A DNA stretch of 29,549 bases from Chloroflexota bacterium (GTDB lineage Bacteria; Chloroflexota; Chloroflexia; QHBQ01; JADMIH01): NCBI GenBank assembly GCA_015478675.1, contig JADMIH010000031.1, positions 1-29,549 of the forward strand, read 5' to 3'. The position numbers and the translations under genes were made by a program. Below the pieces are notes generated by a model. The model saw nothing but the letters and a program-made list of their open reading frames with translations, did not search any database and was not told the origin of the DNA. Numbering within the stretch: position 1 is the stretch's first letter; every line of letters starts with the position of its first letter. Below, piece after piece: positions 1 through 7,949 of this stretch.

Positions 1-66
1 GGGTAGGTGAGGGTAGGTGAGCGCTACTCCTTGCAGATTGGCTACACCCCAACTCTGAACTCTTAC
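1..66 (+). mobile_element. MITE copy A, right part only
   Basis: Right portion of the short GTAA-ended element described in full at 1479-1625; the left part lies before the window. It shows two tandem copies of a 10-bp unit (gggtaggtga, positions 1-20) and then the conserved right end, ACTCTGAACTCTTAC, ending at 66. It has no coding capacity. The right end is 14 bp upstream of a -35 hexamer at 81. Identity rests on similarity to the other copies in this window. Confidence 0.75.
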
Positions 67-80
67 CTCCTCAGCCCTCG

Positions 81-110
81 TTGACGGTTCTACAACCATT
101 CTGATATATT
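81..110 (+). promoter_or_regulatory. Sigma-70-type promoter for mce
   Basis: TTGACG at 81-86 and TATATT at 105-110 are separated by 18 bp, with a TG at 102-103 one base before the -10 (extended -10). Transcription would start near 117, giving a leader of about 40 nt before the epimerase gene. Confidence 0.6.
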
Positions 111-154
111 ATTGGGGCCAACACCCAAAACTTTGGCAAGGGGCCGAATGACAA

Positions 155-583
155 TTGCCGCGTATTATCAAGATTAGCCACATAGGGTTGGCCACTGAGA
201 GCATGGAGGAGGCGCTGAAGGTATTCTCCGGCGCGATGGGCCTTGAAGTGACTGGCAAAGAGCGAGTGGTGGGCGATGCTGTAGACGTGGCGTTTCTCTC
301 AGTTGGCGAGAGCCGTCTGGAGCTTCTTGAACCATTCGGCAACGAAGGTCCTGTACAGAAGTTCCTGGCGAATCGAGGCCCCGGTATACATCATATTTGC
401 TTTGAAGTCGAGGATTTGCCTGGCTTACTCGCCTGCCTTGAAGCCTCCGGCGCGGAATTAATAGACCGGGAGCCGCGCACCGGGGCAAATGGCAGCCAGG
501 TCGCTTTTGTCCATCCCAGGTCGGCAAATGGGGTACTTATCGAGCTGGTCGAGGCAGCTTCCATTACAGGCCGTCCTTACTGA
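155..583 (+). CDS. mce: Methylmalonyl-CoA epimerase
   Basis: Predicted to interconvert (2R)- and (2S)-methylmalonyl-CoA, linking propionyl-CoA carboxylation and methylmalonyl-CoA mutase in the cytosol. The 142-residue protein has the usual length and a single vicinal-oxygen-chelate fold pair. Visible metal-ligand positions are His9 (ISHIGLA), Glu56 (LELLEP), the His79-His80 pair (GIHHICFEVED) and Glu130 (VLIELVE), in the order typical of the family. The start is TTG at 155, preceded by AAGGGG at 138-143; an ATG at 148 is out of frame. No mutase or carboxylase gene is in the window. The next gene starts 35 bp downstream in the same direction, so co-transcription is likely. Confidence 0.92.
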   Translation: MPRIIKISHIGLATESMEEALKVFSGAMGLEVTGKERVVGDAVDVAFLSVGESRLELLEPFGNEGPVQKFLANRGPGIHHICFEVEDLPGLLACLEASGAELIDREPRTGANGSQVAFVHPRSANGVLIELVEAASITGRPY

Positions 584-618
584 GCAACTCATACAACCCC
601 GGTTTCACAGGAGCACCG

Positions 619-1416
619 ATGCTCAAAGATGAGCAAGGCACAGCGCACCACCCAACGCTGCCTCTTACATATGGCTCTTATCTGCGTGTGCCTGAACTGG
701 TAGGGCTACAATCTCCCCTCAGCATTCCCGTTGAGCACGATGAGATGCTCTTCATCATCGTGCAGCAGGCGCAAGAGCTATGGTTCAAGCAGTTATTGCA
801 CGAGCTGCACGCGATTATTCACTTCCTGGAAAACCACGAGCTTCTGCAAGCCGTACGTCTTCTGGGCAGGGCTAACGCCATACTGCGTGTGCTAGGTGAT
901 GAGGTTACCATCCTGGAGACAATGCCGGCGCAGGAGTTTCAGCGTTTCCGGCATGTCCTCTCTTCCTCCAGTGGCTTCGAGTCTGAGCAATTTCGAGAGT
1001 TAGAGCTTGCATCCGGGCTTGGCGATGCAACCTTCCTCAAGCTTGTAGGCAAGCATATGAATATGCATAGGCTGCGCTCGGCGTGGCCGCAGAGCCTGGC
1101 TGACGCCTTCCGTAAGCTACTACATGATCTCGCCTCCAATTCAGTGGATGCTTTGGTCTCCATTTACACAACACCCCAGCGTCATATGGAGATGTATATG
1201 CTCGCGGAGAGCCTTGCAGACTACGAGGCCCTTTTTGGCGAGTGGCGCTTTCACCACATCAAGCTGGTTGAGCGCACAATAGGCGACCACGCTGTAGGCA
1301 CGGCAGGCTCAACCGGGGCTGGGTACCTTACGAAAACCCTCGGCTACCGCTTCTTCCCCGAGCTTTTGGAGGCGCGTAATAAGCTCAGCGCCCTCGCAGC
1401 AGACCCGCCTGGGTAG
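619..1416 (+). CDS. kynA: Tryptophan 2,3-dioxygenase family protein
   Basis: Haem dioxygenase family that opens the indole ring of L-tryptophan to N-formylkynurenine, the first step of the kynurenine pathway. The 265 residues match the short bacterial length. Family landmarks are TYGSYLRVPEL (17-27), the helix FIIVQQAQELWFKQ (45-58), ETMPAQEF (100-107), SGFESEQFRELE (118-129, with the substrate-carboxylate Arg126), the haem-ligand His213 in WRFHHIKLVERTIG, and a GTAGSTG loop (227-233; usually GTGGSSG). The distal residue, normally His in an HQAYELW-type motif, is Gln49. Catalysis may therefore be altered, although His replacements in characterised enzymes are reported to keep some activity. 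AGGAG at 609-613 supports this ATG. No other kynurenine-pathway gene is nearby. Confidence 0.88.
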   Translation: MLKDEQGTAHHPTLPLTYGSYLRVPELVGLQSPLSIPVEHDEMLFIIVQQAQELWFKQLLHELHAIIHFLENHELLQAVRLLGRANAILRVLGDEVTILETMPAQEFQRFRHVLSSSSGFESEQFRELELASGLGDATFLKLVGKHMNMHRLRSAWPQSLADAFRKLLHDLASNSVDALVSIYTTPQRHMEMYMLAESLADYEALFGEWRFHHIKLVERTIGDHAVGTAGSTGAGYLTKTLGYRFFPELLEARNKLSALAADPPG

Positions 1417-1478
1417 GACATTTAGGGCGTTTGCGCTTCTTTGCGCTTCTTCGCAGGCTAAGCTTTGCACAGCTACTG

Positions 1479-1625
1479 GTAAGAGTTCAGAGTTAGGGTG
1501 GAGGGGCTAGCCCCCTCTCCCTTCATGGGAGAGGGGGTTGGGGGTGAGGGTGCGTAAGGGTGCGTAAGGGTACGCCTCCACAGCGACTCCTTCAAGATTG
1601 CTATACCCCAACTCTGAACAGTTAC
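1479..1625 (+). mobile_element. MITE copy B, complete, with 8-bp target duplication
   Basis: A 147-bp non-coding element with imperfect terminal inverted repeats: GTAAGAGTTCAGAGTTAGGG on the left, and on the right the complement of GTAACTGTTCAGAGTTGGGG. It is flanked by an exact 8-bp direct repeat, AGCTACTG, at 1471-1478 and 1626-1633. Inside are a GC-rich hairpin core (CCCTCTCCC..GGGAGAGGG, about 1510-1540) and 10-bp tandem units (gggtgcgtaa). GTAA termini plus 8-bp duplications are the known signature of IS66-family elements, so this is inferred to be a non-autonomous IS66-type MITE. No transposase is present in the window. Confidence 0.82.
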
Positions 1626-1659
1626 AGCTACTGCGCCCGCTGCGGCGTAGCATCGGCTG

Positions 1660-1668
1660 TGTTATAAT
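1660..1668 (+). promoter_or_regulatory. Extended -10 promoter for the response regulator
   Basis: TGTTATAAT is a perfect extended -10 (TG, one base, TATAAT at 1663-1668). The hexamer at the expected -35 position (1640-1645, CTGCGG) is a poor match, as is common for extended -10 promoters. The start would be near 1675, about 35 nt before the regulator gene. The -10 lies 37 bp after the right end of MITE copy B. Confidence 0.6.
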
Positions 1669-1709
1669 TAGTTGACCGCTGCAAAAAGAACAGGCCCCCT
1701 TGGAACATT

Positions 1710-2381
1710 ATGCGTATTCTAATTGTGGATGACGATGCACGAATCCGCGACATATTGAAGCGACAGTTGAGCTATGAAGGCTATCAGGTGGCTCTGGCAG
1801 GTGACTCTCATGAGGCTTTTGCCGAGGTTTCAGCCGACCCACCTGACCTCGTACTGCTGGACTTGATGCTGCCTGGGATGGATGGGCTTGAGATTTGCCG
1901 TAGGCTCAGGCAAGTAGATGACATACCAATCCTGATGCTCACCGCAAGGGGAGCCCTTGAGGACAAAGTAGGTGGGCTGGACAGCGGCGCTGACGACTAC
2001 CTTGTAAAGCCTTTCCAGCCTGAGGAGTTGCTTGCCAGGGTGCGCGCGCTCCTGCGCCGCAGGCAGCCCCAGAGCGGCGCACTGAAGTTCGGTGTGCTAA
2101 CAGTGGATCCATCTGCCAGACAAGTGTGGGTAGAAGAGAGGGCGGTCGAGCTATCAAGCAAGGAGTTCGATCTGCTGGAGTTATTGGCCCGCCACCCTCG
2201 ACAGGTGCTTACCCGAGAGACTTTCTATGACCGCGTCTGGGGCTACGACTTCAGCGGCGAAAGCAATATACTCGAAGTGTACATACGGTATCTGCGCTCA
2301 AAGCTCGAAGCGGCAGGGTGCCCGCACTACATACAGACGGTGCGCGGCGTCGGCTACGTCTTGCGCGAAGAGAACTCCTGA
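1710..2381 (+). CDS. OmpR/PhoB-type response regulator
   Basis: DNA-binding response regulator of 223 residues, the usual family length. The receiver domain (1-115) shows the acidic cluster Asp7-Asp9, phospho-acceptor Asp51 (LVLLDLMLPGMDG), Thr78 and Lys100 (DYLVKPF). The winged-helix effector domain (about 125-220) includes ELSSKEFDLLELLARHP and the C-terminal hairpin TVRGVGYVL. It should be phosphorylated by the histidine kinase encoded 42 bp downstream and then regulate transcription. The stimulus and target genes cannot be read from sequence. The ribosome-binding site is weak. Confidence 0.95.
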   Translation: MRILIVDDDARIRDILKRQLSYEGYQVALAGDSHEAFAEVSADPPDLVLLDLMLPGMDGLEICRRLRQVDDIPILMLTARGALEDKVGGLDSGADDYLVKPFQPEELLARVRALLRRRQPQSGALKFGVLTVDPSARQVWVEERAVELSSKEFDLLELLARHPRQVLTRETFYDRVWGYDFSGESNILEVYIRYLRSKLEAAGCPHYIQTVRGVGYVLREENS

Positions 2382-2423
2382 AGCGCCAACCTCATTCCTG
2401 GGCTGCACGCCCAAAGCATTGAT

Positions 2424-3884
2424 ATGTCACTACGCTGGCGTTTAACATACTGGTCAACCCTCACCCTGGCTGTGGTCTTCGCCGTCTTCAGCACTGTGGC
2501 GTTTCTCACAGTGCGCTATTTCGTCTACCAGTCGGTAGACGACAACTTGAGGCGGCAATCCACCATCTTGCAGGTCTATCTACTCTCCTACGGCATCAAC
2601 AATGTTTCCAACCTGAGCAACCAATCGCAGCCGGGAGCGGTCTTCTTCACCTTGATTGACCCGGCGAGTGGTCGCGTTGTTTCTGAAGACCGGCAAGTGC
2701 CTATCAGACCGGAGCTAATCTCAGACACGCTGGACCACGGCACCACCCTGACTACCATACAGGGGCAGAACAACACGCCTATTCGTGTTCTGCTACAGCA
2801 AGTTGTGAACAAAGTAACCGGGCAGGTATATGTGCTGCAAGCCGCTACACCTCTCGATGTCAGCAATCAGTTCCTCAGTGAGGCTGCGCTATCGCTGGCG
2901 GCTATATCGGTGGTGCTCATCATCGCGGCGGTAATCGGTTCGCGTGTGCTCACGGGCCGGACGCTACAGGCAGTTGAGCAAATAACGCGAAAGGCGCGCC
3001 AGATAGAGGTTTCGCAGGACCTGTCACAGCGCATCCCCGAAGGGGGAATAAACGACGAGGTCGGCCACCTGGCATCTACATTCAACCAGATGCTGGCACG
3101 GCTCGAAGCGGCATTCGAGGCGCAGAGACGCTTTGTGGCCGACTCATCGCACGAGCTACGCACACCCCTAACTGTAATCAAGAGCAACCTGCATTTGCTG
3201 CGGCGCACCACCGATCCCGGGGAGCAGTCAGAATTGATAACTTCAGCAGAGGCCGAAGCGTCCAGACTCAACCGGATGGTGAACGACCTGCTTTACATGG
3301 CGCAAATGCAGGCCGGGCATGACCTCAAGCCGGTTCTGCGGCCCGTAGAGTTGGATAGCCTGCTTCTTGACATTTTTGCACGCGCCCGCGCTATGGCTGC
3401 GATTAAGAACCAGAAGGTAATTCTCGCGCATGAAGATATAGCTGCCACAATGGGCGACCGCGACCAGATTCAACATCTCCTTCTCAATCTGGTGGATAAC
3501 GCCACCAAGTACACACCGGAAGGCGGTACGATTACTCTCGGCTTGTGGATCGATGGGCGGCGAGTGCGGATAGAAGTCTCCGACACCGGGCCCGGCATAA
3601 CCCCAGAAGGGCTTCCTTTTGTATTCGACCGATTCTATCGTACACAGGAAGCTCGACAAGTCGAGCGAAATGGGTCGGGCCTCGGCCTCGCAATCGTAAA
3701 ATCCATTGCGGAAAGTCACAACGGGGACGTAGAGGTAAGTAGCGCGCCAGGGCAAGGCTCGGTTTTCAGGGTCTTCTTGCCTTTGATCGCATCCACGCTA
3801 CAGCCAACACCCTACGATACTGGTGGCTCCGGGAACGGGAAGAATATACCTGAGACGCTCTCCGGCGTGAGGCGCGAAACGTGA
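2424..3884 (+). CDS. Membrane sensor histidine kinase
   Basis: Inner-membrane two-component sensor, 486 residues. Order of parts: short cytoplasmic start, TM1 at about 11-32, extracytoplasmic sensor region 33-152 without a recognised fold, TM2 at about 153-175, HAMP linker about 176-230, HisKA helix with phospho-acceptor His243 (SSHELRTPLT), and the ATPase domain with N-box Asn359 (NLVDNATKYTP), G1 DTGPGI (387-392) and G2 GSGLGLAIV (417-425). A tail of about 30 residues after the ATPase domain is low in complexity. It is the evident partner of the preceding response regulator. Its stop codon overlaps the GTG that may start the next gene. Confidence 0.95.
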   Translation: MSLRWRLTYWSTLTLAVVFAVFSTVAFLTVRYFVYQSVDDNLRRQSTILQVYLLSYGINNVSNLSNQSQPGAVFFTLIDPASGRVVSEDRQVPIRPELISDTLDHGTTLTTIQGQNNTPIRVLLQQVVNKVTGQVYVLQAATPLDVSNQFLSEAALSLAAISVVLIIAAVIGSRVLTGRTLQAVEQITRKARQIEVSQDLSQRIPEGGINDEVGHLASTFNQMLARLEAAFEAQRRFVADSSHELRTPLTVIKSNLHLLRRTTDPGEQSELITSAEAEASRLNRMVNDLLYMAQMQAGHDLKPVLRPVELDSLLLDIFARARAMAAIKNQKVILAHEDIAATMGDRDQIQHLLLNLVDNATKYTPEGGTITLGLWIDGRRVRIEVSDTGPGITPEGLPFVFDRFYRTQEARQVERNGSGLGLAIVKSIAESHNGDVEVSSAPGQGSVFRVFLPLIASTLQPTPYDTGGSGNGKNIPETLSGVRRET

Positions 3885-4717
3885 ATCGGGTTTCGACCTG
3901 TGATGGCGTTTGGGGGGAGAGATTGGCTGAGTACGAGAATTTGCTGATTGATTTGGATGTGGAAAAGCACATCGCTGTGGTCACCGTCAATCGGGCCGAC
4001 AAGTTGAACGCACTGAACCGGGCGCTGTTGGCCGAGTTGGACCATGCACTTGACGAAATTGCTCAGCAGAGCGATATTCACGTGCTGGTGCTAACCGGTG
4101 CGGGAGCGCGGGCCTTTGTCGCAGGCGCTGACATAGCTGAAATTGGAGGGCTAAAGGGGCAGCAGGATGGGGCGGAGTTTGCCCGCTTCGGCCAGCAGGT
4201 CTTTTCAAAGATCGAGCGGCTAACGATACCAGTGATCATGGCAATCAATGGGTATGCACTTGGGGCCGGTTGCGAATTAGCCTTGTGCGGAGATATTCGC
4301 CTGGCCGCAGATACGGCGCAACTCGGCCAGCCGGAAGTGAACCTGGGGGTGATTCCCGGCTACGGCGGCACGCAGAGGTTAGCGCGTATCGTTGGGCGCG
4401 ACAGAGCCAAGGGGATAATATTCACAGGCGAGAGATTGGGCGCGGAAGATGCGTACCGCCTCGGCATCGTAGACAGGGTGGTGCCAGCCGCAGACCTGCT
4501 TGACGAAGCGCTCAGTTTGGCTGAAAGCCTTGCTGCCAAAGCGCCCCGCGCCCTCGCGTTAGCCAAAATCGCCGTAAACGAAGGAGTATTGCTCTCTCTT
4601 GACGATGGTCTCGATCTGGAAGCCGAACTATTCGGGCAGGCTGTCGAGACGCAAGACCGCAAGGAGGGTACCGACGCCTTTCTTGAGAAGCGCCAGCCCC
4701 ACTGGCTGGGCAGATAG
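3881..4717 (+). CDS. Enoyl-CoA hydratase/isomerase (crotonase)
   Basis: Predicted to hydrate trans-2-enoyl-CoA in fatty-acid or related acyl-CoA breakdown. The oxyanion-hole and catalytic segments are intact: AFVAGADIAEI (79-88), ALGAGCELALCGD with Glu132, and GQPEVNLGVIPGYGGTQRL with Glu152. Both glutamates required by true hydratases are present. As drawn, the start is a GTG overlapping the kinase stop by 4 nt. An in-frame TTG at 3923 after a GGGGGGAG tract would give LAEYENLLIDL, which fits the usual family N-terminus better, so the first 14 residues are doubtful. Substrate specificity is unknown. Coupling to a two-component system probably only reflects gene packing. Confidence 0.92.
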   Translation: MNRVSTCDGVWGERLAEYENLLIDLDVEKHIAVVTVNRADKLNALNRALLAELDHALDEIAQQSDIHVLVLTGAGARAFVAGADIAEIGGLKGQQDGAEFARFGQQVFSKIERLTIPVIMAINGYALGAGCELALCGDIRLAADTAQLGQPEVNLGVIPGYGGTQRLARIVGRDRAKGIIFTGERLGAEDAYRLGIVDRVVPAADLLDEALSLAESLAAKAPRALALAKIAVNEGVLLSLDDGLDLEAELFGQAVETQDRKEGTDAFLEKRQPHWLGR

Positions 4718-4720
4718 ACG

Positions 4721-5701
4721 TTGTCATCTCAAGCCGAGACCACTGGTGGTTTCATCATCAGAGACGCTCGCAGCGAGGACAAAGAGCAGGTGCTGGCTTT
4801 TACAGCGCATACCTGGGACTTCGGCGATTACATCCACCACGTCTATGATGAATGGTTGGACGACAAGAGCGGGCTTTTCCTCGTAGCTGAGGAGAAGAAG
4901 TCGGGCAGGCTCGCTGCTATTGATAAACTCACTATCCTCTCTCCTACAGAGGCCTGGTTTGAGGGGTTACGTGTCAGTCCTGACTTTCGCGGGCGCGGGT
5001 TGGCCGGCGAGCTTCAACGGTATATGATCGGCGAAGCTCGGCGTTTGGGCGCGCAGACAGCTCGCCTGTTGACACTCCTCAGCAATTCGGTGGTCCACCG
5101 CAACGCTTACCGCGACGGCTTCTCCCGGTTATTTATTGTGCGCTTCTGGAAGTGGCGGGAGCCGGACATCGAGAGCGCACAGGCAAGCGATCCCAAGATG
5201 GCGATGGAGTTGAGGCGAGCCACACCTGAAGAAGCGCCATTACTCTTTGAGTGGTGGCAAAAATCATCGTCTTTCGCCACCGCAGGGCTGCTTCACCGTA
5301 GTTGGGCATTCAGCAAAACCTCGGCTGATGAATGGACCGGCAGGGCCGCTGCTGGGGAGCTATACGTACCGCAAGGGCTTGATACGGCCCTGCCGGTCCT
5401 CCCTCCCCCGACAGCCATGATTTGGCCGGAGCATGAGGATGGCAGCCTGTTGTGGAAGATAAACCTTCTGTCAGCGGCGAGCGAAGAATGGGATGGCCTG
5501 GCAAGGGGACTGATAAAAGTTGCGCAACAAGCTCGCGTTGCCCAGATCGAAGGGCTCCTTCCCGACTCCATTGACACTCTCATGGGCCTGCGAAGCGCGG
5601 GCTTTACCCCGGACGATGACAATGAGAGATTATGCCTCTTTGAGCTACGCCTCGCTCCTCATCGCTCGTCTGCCGAAGGCATTATGAAGAGACCCCTGTA
5701 G
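4721..5701 (+). CDS. GNAT-family N-acetyltransferase
   Basis: Acetyl-CoA-dependent acyltransferase of 326 residues. The N-terminal GNAT domain (about 11-145) contains the acetyl-CoA pyrophosphate loop in LRVSPDFRGRGLAGELQRYM (83-102). The C-terminal half (about 170-315) looks like a second, degenerate GNAT-like or substrate-binding domain, and its function is not recognised. The start is TTG at 4721, 3 bp after the hydratase stop, which suggests translational coupling. The last 43 bp overlap, in antisense, the 3' end of the HExxH gene on the other strand. The acceptor substrate is unknown. Confidence 0.82.
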   Translation: MSSQAETTGGFIIRDARSEDKEQVLAFTAHTWDFGDYIHHVYDEWLDDKSGLFLVAEEKKSGRLAAIDKLTILSPTEAWFEGLRVSPDFRGRGLAGELQRYMIGEARRLGAQTARLLTLLSNSVVHRNAYRDGFSRLFIVRFWKWREPDIESAQASDPKMAMELRRATPEEAPLLFEWWQKSSSFATAGLLHRSWAFSKTSADEWTGRAAAGELYVPQGLDTALPVLPPPTAMIWPEHEDGSLLWKINLLSAASEEWDGLARGLIKVAQQARVAQIEGLLPDSIDTLMGLRSAGFTPDDDNERLCLFELRLAPHRSSAEGIMKRPL

Positions 5702-6246
5702 ATGCGGCGCACGTAGGGCGGAAGCAAGCTCATATCGCCCATCGTGCCGCTGGCAAGGCCAGCGAACATCTCCCAGTCGTTACGGTCAACGAGCATACCG
5801 GGCCAGTTTTGGGCCGGTATGCCATGCGCGTAGCCAAAGGCAAGTTTGGCCGCGACTGCGTATGTTGGTTTTGTTTCCACACTCAGCCGGACAACAGCCT
5901 CTATCATCTCCTCTTTGAGAGGCTCCCTGCGGCTGTGCCACCAGGCGTGTGCCAGCTCATGTACAGCCGCTTCATGCTGGGCGCTGTAGAGCCGCACCTC
6001 CCCTGTAGACGGCTGCCAGTAGCCTCCACCACCTATGCTGCTCAAGTCGTCTATGCAGAGATTCACGTTGGCGTGGAGCCACCTCTGGGCTTCCTGTGTG
6101 AAGTGATATTTACTCATCGCAGTATCAACAAAATACCAGCACTGCTTTTGGTCCGGGTGGGGCGCGGTAGCTGGCCGGACCACACCAGCCGAACCACGTA
6201 GAGAATACAAGGCGCGAACGAGTTTTTTCAGCGTGGCAGCGATCAT
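5659..6246 (-). CDS. Putative HExxH zinc metallopeptidase-like protein
   Basis: A 195-residue protein of no family that I recognise by name. It contains a clear zinc-protease signature, AAVHELAHAWWH, with His96-Glu97-Xxx-Xxx-His100. A possible third ligand is Glu159 in DWEMFAG, 59 residues downstream, a spacing and context seen in gluzincin-like families. There is no convincing signal peptide; the basic N-terminus (MIAATLKKLVRALYSL) could be a weak membrane anchor. The ATG is supported by AAGGA about 9 nt upstream. The gene converges with the acetyltransferase gene and overlaps it by 43 bp. It could instead be a non-proteolytic zinc protein. Confidence 0.72.
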   Translation of the reverse strand: MIAATLKKLVRALYSLRGSAGVVRPATAPHPDQKQCWYFVDTAMSKYHFTQEAQRWLHANVNLCIDDLSSIGGGGYWQPSTGEVRLYSAQHEAAVHELAHAWWHSRREPLKEEMIEAVVRLSVETKPTYAVAAKLAFGYAHGIPAQNWPGMLVDRNDWEMFAGLASGTMGDMSLLPPYVRRIYRGLFIMPSADER

Positions 6247-6501
6247 TTTCCGGTTCCTTATCTATGTGCCAACTAACTATATCATATGCAACCGCTTGCA
6301 ACCCAAATGTGACTTGTTCGTTGTATATTATGAGGGTGCTGAAGTGCTTCCTGGCACGAAAACTGCTTGAAAGTGAACGCGGGCTGTTCTAAGCAAGGCA
6401 AAGGGGCCAAAGCGGACGCAAGGTACCAAAGTGGGCGCCCTATTAAACAGGCAAAAGTGAGAATCAGAAGCAATAGGCAATAACTAGGAGGAAGAAACAT
6501 T
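6247..6501. other. Divergent intergenic region
   Basis: 255 bp between the HExxH gene (leftward) and the secreted-protein gene (rightward), so both promoters should lie here. On the plus strand TATATT at 6324-6329 is a possible -10 without a good -35. On the minus strand a TATAGT-like -10 near 6275-6280 is weak. No repeat of the MITE family and no RNA gene was seen. Confidence 0.4.
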
Positions 6502-7890
6502 ATGGAGAAGAAATGGATTACAGCTGCAAGCACACTGGGTGCTGCAAGCTTAGTTTTTAGCGCCGCGGCGCTGGCGCAGACACCACCGCCCAGCCCCTCG
6601 GTTACGGCGGAAACAACGTCTACCGCCAGTACAACAGGCACAGTGACTGCCGGCACCTCGGCTACTGCGATGGCTTCAGGCACAGCCGAAACGACGGTTA
6701 CAGCCGTCTCCACAGTTACATCAGTTCCCGTAACCGGTACCGCGCAGCCAATACCGACCACCGTTATCTCATCTAATATTTACGTGGCGGGCGGCACAGG
6801 CGGTTTCCCCTTCGCAAACTCGGCTTTCCAGAACCTTTGGAACCGCACCGATAGCCTGGTTGCGGCAGGCACCGTGAAGCGCACATGGTTCTGGGGGCCC
6901 GGCCCGAACACCCCAGGCCTCATCGAGCAGTACAACGAAGACCCATCGGGCAAGAAGCAGCGTGTTGTCCAGTACTTTGATAAGAGCCGCATGGAGTTGA
7001 ACAACCCCCTGGCTAATCCTTCACAGCCCTTCTTCGTCACCAACGGCTTGCTCACCGTCGAGCTAATATCAGGTTACATTCAACTTGGTGATAAGGACTT
7101 TGTGAAGTATCGCCCGGCCTGTATCCCGATGTCGGGTGACTTTGGCACTACGCTCGCACCTACATACGCCTCTTTCCAGAAGGTGTCCAACACCCAGGCA
7201 GGTGATCACAATGCTCCTAACCGCACAGGCCAGAACGCAACCGACACGATAGACAACGCAGGTAATGTAGGCAACGACCCGTCAAAGGCGAATGTGCCCA
7301 ACGTGAAGTATGTCTACTTTGAGCCTACAACCAAGCACAACATACCGGCGGCCTTCTGGGACTTCCTGAACTCCTCCGGCCCCGTTAAGAACGGTAACGG
7401 CCAGACAGTAAACGAGCAGTTGAGCACGCCCTGGTTCTACGCCACAGGTCTGCCTATAAGCGAGGCATACTGGGCAACCGCCAAGATCAACGGCCAGGTT
7501 AGGGACGTACTTATCCAGGCTTACGAGCGCCGCGTACTTACTTATGTGCCGACCAATCCGGTGGGCTTCCAGGTAGAAGACAGCAATATCGGCCAGCACT
7601 ACTTTGACTGGAGATATCGTAACTTCGGTTATTGCGCAGGCCAGCCCGTCACTACACCTACAGCACCTGTTCCCGCGCCGTCGGGCACAGTGCGGCCAAC
7701 AGGCACGTCGGTGACAACACCGGAAGCGAGCATGACGGTTCAGCCGAGCGGTACAGCAGGCACACAGACTCCGCTAGCATCCCCTTCGGTTCAGGGCACG
7801 CAGAGCCCTATGGCCAGCCCTTCCGCTAGCGCTACAGTTACAGTTGGAACGACTGTTACAGTGGGGACTACTGTTACAGTAACACCATAA
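6502..7890 (+). CDS. Secreted Thr/Ser-rich surface protein
   Basis: 462 residues. A signal peptide (basic MEKK, hydrophobic 6-23, cleavage likely after ALA at 23-25) directs export. Residues 27-90 are a Thr/Ser/Ala/Val-rich linker. A folded domain of about 290 residues (95-385) contains FANSAFQNLWNRTDSL, RTWFWGPGP, VVQYFDKSRMEL and QHYFDWRYRNFGYC, resembling extracellular domains often found in Chloroflexota; its function is not known to me. The tail (386-462) is again Pro/Thr/Ser-rich and ends in VTVGTT repeats, without LPXTG or a C-terminal membrane helix. The tracts look like glycosylated or extended linkers. AGGAGG at 6486-6491 supports the start, and a strong terminator follows. Confidence 0.8.
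   Translation: MEKKWITAASTLGAASLVFSAAALAQTPPPSPSVTAETTSTASTTGTVTAGTSATAMASGTAETTVTAVSTVTSVPVTGTAQPIPTTVISSNIYVAGGTGGFPFANSAFQNLWNRTDSLVAAGTVKRTWFWGPGPNTPGLIEQYNEDPSGKKQRVVQYFDKSRMELNNPLANPSQPFFVTNGLLTVELISGYIQLGDKDFVKYRPACIPMSGDFGTTLAPTYASFQKVSNTQAGDHNAPNRTGQNATDTIDNAGNVGNDPSKANVPNVKYVYFEPTTKHNIPAAFWDFLNSSGPVKNGNGQTVNEQLSTPWFYATGLPISEAYWATAKINGQVRDVLIQAYERRVLTYVPTNPVGFQVEDSNIGQHYFDWRYRNFGYCAGQPVTTPTAPVPAPSGTVRPTGTSVTTPEASMTVQPSGTAGTQTPLASPSVQGTQSPMASPSASATVTVGTTVTVGTTVTVTP
7837..7883 (+). repeat. 18-bp tandem repeat inside the secreted-protein gene
   Basis: Two full units and a partial third (starts 7837, 7855, 7873) beginning GTTACAGT and encoding VTVGTT. The repeat lies at the extreme C-terminus of the protein and may vary in copy number between strains. 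Confidence 0.8.
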
Positions 7891-7915
7891 CGTAGCCGTT
7901 CAGCTACAGCAAATG

Positions 7916-7949
7916 CAAAGAGGCCGCTCCACTTCGAGCGGCCTCTTTG
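7916..7949 (+). terminator. Rho-independent terminator after the secreted-protein gene
   Basis: Perfect 14-bp stem (7916-7929 with 7936-7949) around a 6-nt loop CACTTC, starting CAAAGAGGCC and ending GGCCTCTTTG, followed by TTATC. It starts 25 bp after the stop codon. Confidence 0.88.
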
